Shown here one piece after another: positions 52,350 to 64,000 of a stretch of 64,000 nucleotides of DNA. The stretch lies in assembly GCA_037179515.1 (NCBI GenBank), contig JAXCGZ010005715.1:1-64000 (forward strand), read 5' to 3'. Both the position numbers and the translations under genes were made by a program. The DNA is from Halocaridina rubra (Eukaryota; Arthropoda; Malacostraca; Decapoda; Atyidae). Numbering within the stretch: the stretch's first letter is position 1; every line of letters starts with the position of its first letter. Under the pieces are notes generated by a model, which saw only the letters and a program-made list of their open reading frames with translations, searched no databases and was not told the DNA's origin.

Positions 52350-52578
52350 CTGATAGCCTTCTGGCTAGTACAGTGGTAACACGCTGGCCTCGCATTCGTG
52401 AGGTCGACAGATCGGTTCCCGTTCAGGACCAAGAGTTTAAGCTGTTTACTGGCAAGGTCACTGCTGTGGCTGAACACCACAGTGGGGGGGTTGGGGCTTG
52501 CACCAGCTGACACCCGCCAGAGCAGGGGCGATGCCTCTGATAGGAGGGCTAAAACCGCAAACTTTAACTTTAACTATA
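52350..52578 (+). mobile_element. tRNA-derived SINE
   Basis: The head, gccttctggctagtacagtg, and the stretch gtaacacgctggcctcgcat are tRNA-like, with an A-box-like ggctagtacagtggtaa. The anticodon-arm-like cctcgcattcgtgagg suggests a tRNA-Ala(CGC) ancestor (weak). The B box, gatcggttcccg, is degenerate. A non-tRNA body follows (ctggcaaggtcactgctgtg, aacaccacagtgggggggtt) and the tail is a short (aacttt) repeat. Exact ends and target duplication were not established. Confidence 0.7.
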
Positions 52579-52846
52579 ATTTCTCAATAAAAATATCTTG
52601 TAATGGAGATAATTTTTCTCAAGAAACCGACAAGTTCAAACTTCTCGGGACAAAGCTTTACTTTTTTCCCTTTCTAATTTCTAAATTTCAGTGTTTTTAA
52701 GAGCTAGATTTACATGAGAGAGAGTTAATGCAAGGTGAGAATCTGTACAAATTAAACAATAAAATTTATACTGGTATTTATATTCAGTAATAATGATACA
52801 TAGTGTCTAGAATCAAGCTTAAAACAGATCCTGAAAGAATAGACAA

Positions 52847-53170
52847 TGCAGACGCTCCCCTACTTGTGAACAACCACGTTACGAACATTTGCAGATACGA
52901 ACAAAAACCTATCCATATTCTACCCATGTATTAATGTCTGCATTACAGTACTGTAAAGAATTATTACATTATTATAACTATATTAATATGCATTAATCTT
53001 GTATACTTTATGTTTTATGTAGTATTTTAGTGTATTTAGCCTAAGTACTTTACAGCAATGGATATGTGCGTACTGTATAGTACTTTTTTTCACCTAAACA
53101 CAACTTATGAATAATTCTACTTATGAACGACATCTGGAACCTAAGTCATTAGTCAGTAGGGGTGACTGTA
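52847..53170. mobile_element. Tc1/mariner (Tigger-like) MITE, about 324 bp
   Basis: The left end, gcagacgctcccctacttgt, and the reverse complement of the right end, acagtcacccctactgac, are imperfect inverted repeats. Internal words such as acttatgaacgacatctgga are typical of Tigger/pogo-type non-autonomous elements. No coding capacity. Confidence 0.7.
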
Positions 53171-53218
53171 TTACTATTCCATAAATGGAATGTATTTGAA
53201 CATTTTATATATACAGTA

Positions 53219-54534
53219 CAGTAGTGTCCCCAACCCACAAACGCCTGTCCCCACGAACAAACCAACCCACAAATAAAATTTCAAACAAATTTTGACCCCA
53301 AATCATGAACAAAAACCAACCCACAAACACACATGTGTCGGCCAGCTCTCATTTCTGCATTGGTGCCCGCACTGTGTAGTTCGTTCGTGATTTGTTTGTA
53401 GTTCTTTCCTTATCTTCCATTGTCTTGCCTTTAAGTTAGCCCTTATTATTGCTCCTAAGAAAGTTAAATGCATTACTTACACTGGCGTCAAACACCCTAG
53501 ACACATAACAGTGGAAATGAAGAAAGAAATAAAGGGACTCTCCTTCCAAAAATCAGTCCCCATTCCTCCTCCTCCACCCCCATCCACATATGCCAGCAAC
53601 AATCATCCACGAAGGTAAATACACTTCTGTTTCTTACCTACAATATTTGTTTCTTACCTGTTTGTTATTAGTGGGAGAATGAGACAACTTTTTCGAAGCG
53701 TTGGACTTTGCTATTTTATACTGGGTATCAACTTGTTTATACTGCACCCCTGAATATGTACATGTTTTACTTCAGTAGAGTAGACTTCCTTTCTATTATT
53801 AATGTAATTTTCCTTTTACAGATGAAATGCATATAACCTGTACAGTATTATATTTCATGCTTATACTGACTAGAAAAATTTTAAAATGGAATCTGTTCCT
53901 CGTCACCATAAATATACATTTTAAATTTTTCTAATGAGTATGACAATGAAGAATAGTATGCATTTCATCTGTAAAAGAAAAATTACATTAATAATACAAA
54001 GGAATTCTAATCTACTAAAACAAAACATGGTACAGTACTGTATTACCTTTGTGAATGATTGTTGCTGGCACATGTAGATGTTGTGGAGGAAGAGGAGGAG
54101 GACTTCTCCTTCGATTTTGCCATGTCCTACTGCGTGGCGATATCAGAAACACGAACACCATTTTCATGCTTAGAAATTATTTCCTTCTTAGTTTCCACTG
54201 CTATGCGTCTAGGGTGTTTGACGCCACTGTCACTAACACATTTCACTTTCTTAGGAGATATAATGAGGGCTAGCTTAAAGTAAAGGCAAAACAATGGAAA
54301 AGTACAAAAAAGGGACAACGAACAGAACACAAACGAACTACACAGCGCGGGCACCAATGCAGAAATGAGAGCAACCATGTGGTTGCCGGGTGAGCGGGAA
54401 CATGGTCGCTTGGCCGGATGTGCATGTGTATGCGTGTTTGTGTCAATAATTATTTGGGAATCAATGCAAAGTTTATTCGTAAATTATGTTCGTCGGGCAA
54501 GCTGTTCATGGGGGAGGGCATTCGTGAGTCAAGG
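53219..54534. mobile_element. Inverted-repeat (fold-back) Tigger-type element
   Basis: About 1.3 kb forms an imperfect palindrome centred near 53900. Both arms carry the same series: ctctcatttctgcattggtg, then a Tigger-like start of transposase, then ccagcaacaatcat, then ttacagatgaaatgcat. The right arm, on the minus strand, reads SPKKVKCVSDSGVKHPRR and ISKHENGVRVSDIATQ, which is the CENP-B-like HTH N terminus of pogo/Tigger transposases. The left arm, on the plus strand, reads APKKVKCITYTGVKHPRH. The arms are similar but clearly diverged. Neither holds a complete transposase. The left terminus begins at cagtagtgtccccaaccc, and the right runs into (AC)n. Confidence 0.8.
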
Positions 54535-54547
54535 GCACACACACACA

Positions 54548-54639
54548 TCTGTGTGAAGCTTAAATAAAAGCCTTTCTCACTTTCTTTTTTCTCTTTTCTC
54601 TTTCTCTTCTTCTTTCTATATTCTGTAAAAGGGAAATCA
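54548..54639 (+). other. LINE copy E 5' UTR
   Basis: Starts tctgtgtgaagcttaaataa exactly as copy D, directly after an (AC)n run. A pyrimidine-rich leader follows. Confidence 0.75.
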
Positions 54640-55745
54640 TGAAAATGAGGCCATCTCTGTCCCAAACCCCCCCCACCCATGGGTTGGGGAGGGATGATAG
54701 AGGATCTACATGAGCTGCAGCAGCAAGAGGAGGAGTAGCTATTAGGAGATTAAAACAGAAAATCAAGGATTCAGAGGCAATGGTTATAAGCCTTGATGAT
54801 AAAATTCGGAGTATGGATAGAGAAATGAAAGAGAAAGAAACACTTAGAGAGGAAATAAGATATTTGGTGGAAGCAAGTAAAGCACAAGGGCAGGAGAGAG
54901 AGGAACTAGAAAAACGAATAAAGAAGCTGGAGGGGGAAAAGAGTGAGCTAGAAACCAAAATTTCTAAACATGAAGATAACAACAAACAGCTGAATGACAA
55001 CCTAAATTAATTACATGTTAGTTCACTGCTCTCTTCTGAGAGAGACGAGATTTGGAATGTTCAGATTAAGGAAAACATCGAACAGTTTAGAAAAGAGTTT
55101 CAGGAGCTGAGTACGGAACATGATGCCATGAAAACTTCCTTTGCTGATGCACTAAAGGGGAATATGGCAGTAAAAGAGGCTGTGAAGGTGGTGGCACTGG
55201 AAAACATACAAACAGTTGACTATAAAGAAACAGTAATCCAAAAAATTAAAGACGTTGTGATGGAAAGGGCAAATCCACTGATTAAACAGGCACTTAATAA
55301 AGAGAAGACAGCGGTAATCTCAGGCATAAGCAAATCCCAGGAGCCAACATGGCAGGGGAGACTTGAAGAAAATAAAGCTAGGGTTGTAGACCTGATAAGA
55401 AAGCTTGGAGTAGTTTGTGGTCATGAGGATATTCACCAACTAGGTAAAAATTCGAGGGAGGGAAAGCAGACACCAACAAAAGTAACCATTGAGAGAGGGG
55501 AAACATGTAGAGAAATAATGATGAGGAAAAGAAGTCTAAGACCTTCAAGAATTCAAAGAAGTGTTCATTAGATGATACAGAACACAGGAAGAGATGGGAA
55601 AGATCAAAATCTTGTTGCAAGAGGCAAGAAGGTTAAAAGAGGAAAGAAATGAAGAAGAGAAGAAAAATTTTCATTTCATAGTTCTTCCAGACAAAGGTGA
55701 GATAAAGAAGATAATGACAGAAGATCAGGGGATGGGGCCTCATTA
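54640..55745 (+). pseudogene. LINE copy E ORF1 (broken)
   Basis: Same coiled-coil ORF1 as copy D, keeping about 35 bp lost there (ctacatgagctgcagcagca). Frame 54780-55010 covers EKRIKKLEGEKSELETKISK and ends at a TAA in place of the Lys/Glu codons. Frame 55128-55571 covers the second half (VISGISKSQEPTWQGRLEEN), shifted by a small deletion near 55545. A poly-C expansion near 54667 also disrupts the start. Not functional. Confidence 0.85.
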
Positions 55746-58700
55746 AGATTATTATACACAAATGCTGATGGATTAGCTGGTAAGGCAGTAGAATTAAAAG
55801 ATAGGATTTACAACAGTAAGGCAGATATAGTAGCAGTTACAAAGACTAAGTTGAGTGAGGACATAAACAGTATCACAGTTTTTCCTAAGGGCTTCAGAAT
55901 ATTAAGGGTTGAAAGAGCTGAGAGGACTGGTGGAGGGATAGCACTGCTCATAAGTGAAAGGATTCAGGTTAAACAAATAAACTTGGCTATAGAAAATGAG
56001 TTCAAGGAATTTCATGTTGCTCGCATAAATACTGGGTCAGATAGCATTATAATAACTGTTGTATATAACCCACCAATGAACCAACATAGGCTAGAAGTTT
56101 ATGAGTAAAGTCATATAGGTACTTCTTCTTCTTCCTCGTCTACATCTTTTCCCACTTTTATGTGGGATCGATGTTTCTGGCCAGTGTTCTCCATATGTTC
56201 CTGTCCCATACCTCATCACCTAACAAACCTTTAGTCCGCAAGTTGTCATTGATGCAATCCATCCACCTACGCCTTGATCTCCCCCTCCCTCTCCTACCCT
56301 GTATATCCATTTCCATCACCCTCCTCCCAACATACTGTTCATCCCTCCTAATGACATGACTATACCATCTTAGTCTACTTACTCATAAACTCGGTGTTAA
56401 CATGGTAAAGAAAAGGAATTGTAGGATTTTGATTATGGGAGATTTTAATCATAAAGAGATAGATTGGATAAATCTTGACCCACACAGTGGTGAGGACTCA
56501 TTATGGGCAAAATTCCTAGATTGCATACAAGGGAATTTCCTACACCAACATGTAATGGAACCAACGAGGGCCAAGGGTGGGGATGAGCCATTACTACTTG
56601 ATCTAGTTTTCACAGATAACGTGTTGGATATTGAAAAAATTGAGTATGAACCACCAATTGGAAAGAGTGACCACTGTGTGTTGTTGATGGAGTATATCAT
56701 TGAAGATATTCTGCTTGAAAGTAGAGGCACTGAGGACATGAGGAACTATCCGAAAGGAGATTACATCAAAATGAATGAGCTTTTTGCAGTTACTGATTGG
56801 AGAACCTTATTTTACAACAAATCTTTACAAGAAATGTACGACATCTTTTGTGAGAAATAGGGGAAGATAGTAGATTGCTGCACACCTGTCACCAAAGTAG
56901 GCGTAATTCATGCCAGAGAAAAACGGTTCGATAATGAGTGTACAAGAGTTAAGGAGTGGAGAGACAAATGCTGGAAATGGTATAGGAGGAGAAAAAAAAA
57001 AATACCTGGCAAACCTACAAAAGAGCAAGAAGTAGTTACCTAAGTAAAGGAAGAGAGGCAGAGAGAGACTATGAAAGGGACATCACCAGGAAGGCTAAAG
57101 AAAATTCCAAGCTCTTCCACAGCTTTATCAGAGGAACACTGAAGGTAAAAGAACAGGTTTTAAGGCTTAAGATAGCGGATGGAAGCATCATTGAGACGGA
57201 TGAAGAGATCTGCAAGGAATTGAACAAGGAGTTTCAGTCAATATTTATAATATAAAATACCCCACCCCCTCAGATTGCAGAGATAGAAGCTCAGGGGCCA
57301 GTATTAGAGAACATCAACCTTTCAGCAACAGAGGTATGCAAAGCGCTGATGAAGTTAGATGTCCATAAAGCTACAGGTCCTGATGATATATCCCCTCATG
57401 TACTTAAAAAATGCACAAATTCAGTATTAGTGGCACTAAGTATCATATTTAAAAAGTCACTGGAGTCAGGGGAGATTCCAAGATGCTGGAAACAAGCAAA
57501 CGTGATACCTATCTTCAAAAAGGGAAGGAGGGATACGGCTCTGAACTATAGACCAGTTTCCTTGACAAGCATAGTTTGCAAAGTTATTGAGAAACTACTA
57601 AGGAAACATATCTCTCTTCACTTGGAATCCTTCAACTTTTTGTCAGTGAGACAACATGGCTACAGAGAAGGTAGATCAACAGTTACAAACTTATTAGAAT
57701 TTTATGATGGGGTAAGCCGAATCTTACAGGAAAGAGAGGGCTGGGCAGATTGCATATTCCTAGACTTCGAGAAAGCATTAGACACTGTTCCACACGGGAG
57801 ACTTATTATGAAGCAGCAAGCAATGGCTAGAATAGGTGGAAATGTCTTGGAATAGATAAAAACTTACTTAGAAGGAAGGGAACAGAGGGTTAGAGTAAGA
57901 CACTCAGTGTCTGAATGGAGAAGAGTTAGTAGTGGAGTTCTACAGGGTTTAGTTTTAGGGCCATTTTTGTTCCTTGTATATGTAAATGACCTACCAGAGT
58001 CTGTATATTCATTCATGAATATGTTTGCAGATGATGCAAAGATTGTGAAGAAAGTAAGAAACGAGAACAATGGTAAAGAACTTCAGGAAGATCTAGTCTG
58101 CATGAGTAGTCAGAAGAGTGGCTAATGAAATTCAATACTTCAAAATGTAAGGTAGTGAGAAAGGGTACAAGTACAAGAAGACCCAAGCTTGACTACTCGG
58201 TGGCAGGAGTACAACTTCAAGAGACAGAAAATGAGAGCGATCTAGCAGTACACATACTGGCAGACTTGTCTACAGAAATACATAGAAATGGCATAGTAAG
58301 GGCAACATATGCTTTCTTATCAAATGTAAGGGTAGCCTTCAGGCACATGGACAAGGAAATGTTCAGAAATATTTATGCAACGTATGTGAGGCCAAAACTT
58401 GAATATGCAGGCCCCTTTTGGAATCCGTACTTGAAAAAGCACATAGCTAAACTTGAAAAAGATCAAAGACATGACACGAAAGTGGTGCCAGAAATACGCA
58501 ATCTCAGTTATGATGAGAGGCTGAGGATATGAGACATACCATCACTCGAAGCTAGAAGACTGAGGGGGGATATGGTGACAGTCTTTAAATTCCTTCATGG
58601 TTATGACAGAGTGGATAGGGATCGATATTTTGATATGGCTTGCTCTAGAACTAGAGGTCATAGTTTGAAGCTTCGTAAGGAAACTTCTGTGAAGGATGTA

Positions 58701-58885
58701 AGGAGGTACTTTTTCAGAGTAAGAGTAGCTGATAATTGAACTCACTAAGCGAGGAGGTAGTTAATGATAACTCAATCCAATGTTTTAAGGACAGGTATGA
58801 TAAATATCACTAAGTACAAAATAGAACCGATCAGGAGACAGAAAGATACGAGCTTTGGGCTCTTTCCCGTAAACACAATTAGGTA
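55746..58885 (+). pseudogene. LINE copy E ORF2 and 3' tail (broken)
   Basis: The endonuclease begins at LLYTNADGLAGK, but the ATG found in copy D is TTA here. Blocks GGGIALLIS, MGDFNHKEIDW and SDHCVLLMEY are present. The endonuclease is interrupted at 56121-56386 by an antisense RTE fragment. Stops follow near 56858, 57254 and 57853. RT blocks are in frames 57349-57855 (RPVSLTSIVCKVIEKLLRKH, FLDFEKALDT) and 57907-58532 (GPFLFLVYVN, NMFADDAKIV, YVRPKLEYAGPFWNP). A deletion lies near 58097. The 3' tail, caattaggtaatcaca, passes directly into (CA)n. It is more decayed than copies C and D. Confidence 0.88.
56121..56386 (-). mobile_element. 5'-truncated RTE-type LINE 3' end inserted in LINE copy E
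   Basis: On the minus strand the 3' end of a RTE ORF2 is visible as WYSHVIRRDEQYVG, then VMEMDIQG and GRGRSRRRWMDCINDNLRTK, then WDRNIWRTLARNIDP. It ends in an AAG-rich tail (plus cttcttcttcttcc). This is a different RTE subfamily from the fragment at 37072-37672. Flanks: aggtact on the left, cataaactc on the right. About 8 bp of the LINE target are missing and there is no clear target duplication. Confidence 0.82.
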
Positions 58886-58918
58886 ATCACACACATACAC
58901 ACACACACACACACACAC
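58886..58918. repeat. (CA)n microsatellite between LINE copies E and F
   Basis: Short CA repeat joining the 3' tail of copy E to the 5'-truncated start of copy F. Confidence 0.95.
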
Positions 58919-60758
58919 AAAAGAAGAGAGGCAGAGAGAGACTATGAGAGGGACATCACCAGGAAGGCTAAAGAAAATCCCAAGCTTTTCCACAGCTTTA
59001 TCTGAGGAAAACTGAAGGTAAAAGAACAGGTTTTAAGGCTTAAGAGAGAGGATGGAAGCATCTCTGAGACGGATGAAGAGATCTGCAAAAACTTGAACAA
59101 GGAGTTTGTCAGTATTTACAGTAGAAAATTCCCCACCGCCTCAGATTGCAGAGATAGGAGCTCAAGGGCTGGTATTAGAGAACATTAACCTTACAGCCAC
59201 AGAGGTGTGCAAGGCGCTGATGGAGTTAGATGTTCATAAAGCTACAGGTCCTGATAACATATCCCCTCATGTACTTAAAAAATGTGCAAACTCAATATCA
59301 GTGGCACTAAGTATCATATTTAAAAAGTCACTGGAGTCAGGGGAGATTCCAAGATGCTGGAAACAAACAAACGTAATACCTATCTTCAAAAAGGGAAGGA
59401 GGGATACGGCTCTGAACTATAGATCAGTTTCCTTGACCAGCATAGTTTGCAAAGTTATGGAGAAACTACTAAGGAAGCATATCTCTCTTCACTTGGAATC
59501 CTTCAACTTTTTGTCAGTGAGGCAACATGGCTTCAGAGAAGGTAGATCAACAGTAACAAACTTATTAGAATTTTATGATGAGGTAAGCCGAATCTTACCG
59601 GAAAGAGAGGGCTGGGCAGATTGCATATTCCTAGACTTCCAGAAAGCGCTTGACACTGTTCCACATGGGAGACTTATTAGGAAGCTGCAATCAATGGCTA
59701 GAATAGGTGGAAATGTCTTGGAATGGATAAAAACTTACTTAGAAGGAAGGGAACAAAGGGTTAGAGTAAGACACTCAGTGTCTGAATGGAGAAGAGATAG
59801 TAGTGGAGTTCCACAGGGTTCAGTTTTAGGACCACTTTTGTTCCATGTATATGTAAATGACCTACCAGAGTCTGTAAATTCATTCATGAATATGTTTGCA
59901 GATGATGCAAAGATTGTGAAGAAAGTAAGAAACGAGAACAAAGGTAGAGAACTTCAGGAAGATCTAAATAGTCTGCATGAGTGGTCAGAAAAGTGGCTAA
60001 TGAAATTCAAACTTCAAAATGTAAGGTAATGAGTATGGGTACAAATGCAAGAAGGCCCAAGCTTGACTACTCGGTGGCTGGAGTACAACTTCAAGAGACA
60101 GAAAATGAGAGAGATCTAGGAGTAAACATACTGGCAGATTTGTCTCCAGAAATACATATAAATGGCATAGTAAGGGCAGCATATGCATTCTTATCAAATG
60201 TAAGGGTAGCCTTCAGGCACGTGGACAAGGAAATGTTCAGAAATATTTATGTAACCTATGTGAGGCCAAAACTCGAATATGGAGCCCCCTTTTGGAATCC
60301 GTACTTGAAAAAGCACATAGTTAAGCTTGAAAAAGTTCAAAGACATGCCACGAAACTGGTGCCAGAAATACGCAATCTCAGTTAAGATGAGGGGCTGAGG
60401 GAATTAGACTTACCATCACTCGAAGCTAGAAGATTGAGGGAGGATATGGTGACAGTCTTTAAATTCCTTCATGGTTATGATAGAGTGGATAGGGATCGAT
60501 ATTTTGATATGGCAGGCTCTAGCACTAGAGGTCATAGTTTGAAGCTTCGTAAGAAAACTTCTTTGCAGGAAGTAAGGAAATACTTTTTCAGTGTAAGAGT
60601 AGTTGATAATTGGAATTGGCTAAGCGAGGAGGTAGTTAATGCTATCTCAATCCATAGTTTTAAGGACAGGTATGATAAGTATCACTAAGTACAAAATGGA
60701 ACCGATCAGGAGACGGGAAGATACGAGCTTTAGGCTCTTTCCCGTAAACACAATTAAG

Positions 60759-60761
<3 letters not shown>
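58919..60761 (+). pseudogene. LINE copy F, 5'-truncated ORF2 reverse transcriptase
   Basis: Starts inside the ORF2 linker (aagaagagaggcagagagag). Frame 59106-60029 (307 codons) contains DVHKATGPDNISPHVLKK, RQHGFREGRSTVTNLLEF, FLDFQKALDTVPHGRL, an intact PQGSVLGPLLF motif and NMFADDAKIV. A 4-bp loss at about 60010 (attcaaacttc) shifts the frame, and a stop replaces Tyr in NLSYDE (60383). The end SFKDRYDKYH is in frame 60434-60688. Its RT core is the best preserved around the PQG motif. The 3' tail aattaagtaatt runs into (TA)n. Confidence 0.88.

Positions 60762-60845
<84 letters not shown>
60762..60845. repeat. (TA)n microsatellite, left part of a split tract
   Basis: About 84 bp of TA repeat lying between the LINE F tail and the Tigger-like terminus. 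Confidence 0.95.
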
Positions 60846-62853
<2,008 letters not shown>

Positions 62854-64000
62854 GTTCGTAGTTCCATGACTCTGAAGGAACATTCAGGGTCCCTTTTGCC
62901 TGTGCCAAATCTACTTTTAGGGATTTTTGTGTAGCTTTCAGTAATAAGACTTGTTGACGAGATGCTCTCAACTGAGGAATTTCTGAAGCACGCGGTCTGC
63001 CTTCATATCTTTTCACATCCTCTTCAGACCACTTTTCAACTTCCATTTTTGAGGAGCTTGATGGAGAGATGAGAGATTTTTCCTGGTGATTTAAAAGGGC
63101 TAGAGACTGAGCCTGAGCATCCCGGCGATGTTCTTCATCCATTTCAGAATCCTGAGAAGAACTAAATGAGGAACATTCGGAATCTCTAGGAATACTTTCG
63201 TATCCAGAAGATTCGCCTAGGGAGGGATTGGTGCCTAATGATCCATTATTGGCTGCTGCATGATGCTTATGAGGCTGGAGATTTTGAGTGGTCCTCCAAG
63301 CCTCATTGTTTTCTAGGGGTGTTGCACTACCTTGGGTGGCTGCCCCCGAGTCGTGACCAGAATCATAACCTTCTGCAGGGGTGGGAGCATCAGGGGGATA
63401 CATGAGCGCACACGTATAACGATAGCTACCTCTGTTTGTTGGAGCTGGAGACTTCACTGCCCCAACTCGAGCCGACTTTCCCCAGCGGGTTCGAACAGAA
63501 GCTGTATCGCTTCGTCTTATTATATTCTGTTTAGCTGCACTTTGTGAGACCACTCGGGAGGGAGACTTTATCAAGTTTTTTGAATTTCGATCGGGTGATT
63601 TTGAGCTTTCTCTACTTTTAACCGGTATTTTTGTTTTGATTTCTTTAGTTTTTACCACATTTTTCTTATTTTCTACTATTTTGTTATTATTTTGTTTGGC
63701 TACTTTATATGGGGATTTAGACTTACTTCTTCCAACACCTACACAGAGGAATTTGGAAAGTTTAGAGGTCTGCATCAAATACTCTGAGTCTTCACTTATA
63801 TTACTAATGCAATCACTTTCATTATCACTTTTACCAGTCAAAGTTTTATCGTCATTTACATCCCCTTCCTTGCAGTAATCATACTGAACTGGATTACACA
63901 AAACAACATTGGCCTCTATATCCTCAATATACTCAGGCAATGATATACCATTCATTGATACCCTTTCTACAAAAGTTTCTGTGGAATCAGATAGAGGCAT
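62854..64000 (-). CDS. KIF26-like: KIF26-like gene, penultimate coding exon (partial, 382 codons in window)
   Basis: Minus-strand open frame running from the window edge to a perfect donor (GAAC|GTAAGT), phase 1. Codon use and complexity are ordinary, unlike the repeats. The first 190 or so residues are Ser/Lys/Asn-rich. Then come PTPAEGYDSGHDSGAA, a GESSGYESIPRDSECSSF motif with an acidic SSQDSEMDEE follow-on, and a helical end (LRASRQQVLLLKATQKSLKV, residues about 345-365) leading to SWNYE. The SGYES-RDSE Ser-rich motif and the C-terminal helix fit KIF26-type atypical kinesins. In vertebrates these bind microtubules with little or no ATPase activity and act in signalling and development (KIF26A in GDNF-Ret, KIF26B in Wnt5a-Ror). 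The motor domain lies outside the window, so the name is provisional. The ATG at the edge is probably internal. Confidence 0.78.

Noticed and set aside
52398..52700. 100-codon plus-strand frame
   Set aside because: It spans a tRNA-derived SINE and its flank. No domain.
56162..56359. 65-codon plus-strand frame
   Set aside because: It is the antisense of an RTE C-terminal fragment.

Overview
The window looks like intergenic and intronic DNA from an arthropod, most likely a decapod crustacean. That assignment is an inference. It rests on very long (AT)n and (CA)n microsatellites, huge AT-rich degenerate arrays, a dense load of CR1/L2/Jockey-type and RTE-type LINEs, a Ty3/gypsy element, Tigger-like DNA transposons, tRNA-derived SINEs, and one split host gene with GT-AG splice signals. 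Nothing looks bacterial. There is no operon, Shine-Dalgarno logic or CRISPR.

Layout. 1-2937: degenerate AT-rich array split by a 562-bp (AT)n tract. 2.9-18.8 kb and 19.2-34.2 kb: two tandem copies of one large unit. Each copy holds a truncated LINE, an antisense RTE fragment, an unassigned 450-bp segment, an A-rich array, its T-rich mirror image (so the arrays form a multi-kilobase imperfect inverted repeat), a 182-bp satellite that reverses direction at a perfect 14-bp palindrome, a 237-bp unique segment and an (AT)n tract. The two copies differ by several indels of 0.8-1.5 kb, by a 132-bp insertion with a 15-bp target-site duplication present only in copy A, and by a 41-bp deletion in a SINE. 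34.8-36.4 kb: six tandem 264-276 bp units, each with a tRNA-like segment. 37.1-50.1 kb: an RTE fragment, LINE copy C, and LINE copy D. Copy D has its full 5' end and ORF1 and is split by a 5-kb Ty3/gypsy element with 192-bp LTRs and a 5-bp target duplication.

50.1-64.0 kb: the 3' part of a host gene on the minus strand. A large exon (62854 to beyond 64000) ends in a perfect donor. The last coding exon (51981-52141) lies about 10.7 kb away and restores the reading frame. The joined C terminus resembles the KIF26 family of atypical kinesins. The intron is packed with a SINE, a Tigger-type MITE, an inverted-repeat Tigger derivative, two LINE copies (E and F), an RTE fragment and a 1.67-kb Tigger-like element lying inside a (TA)n microsatellite.

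How the parts relate. All six LINE copies lie on the plus strand and are probably one family. Their 3' ends usually run into CA or TA microsatellites, which suggests a target preference or a microsatellite-like tail. None of the mobile elements looks fully intact. The KIF26-like gene is the only convincing host protein-coding gene. The long Tyr-Ile and Leu/Phe/Ile-rich reading frames in the first 37 kb come from repeat composition.
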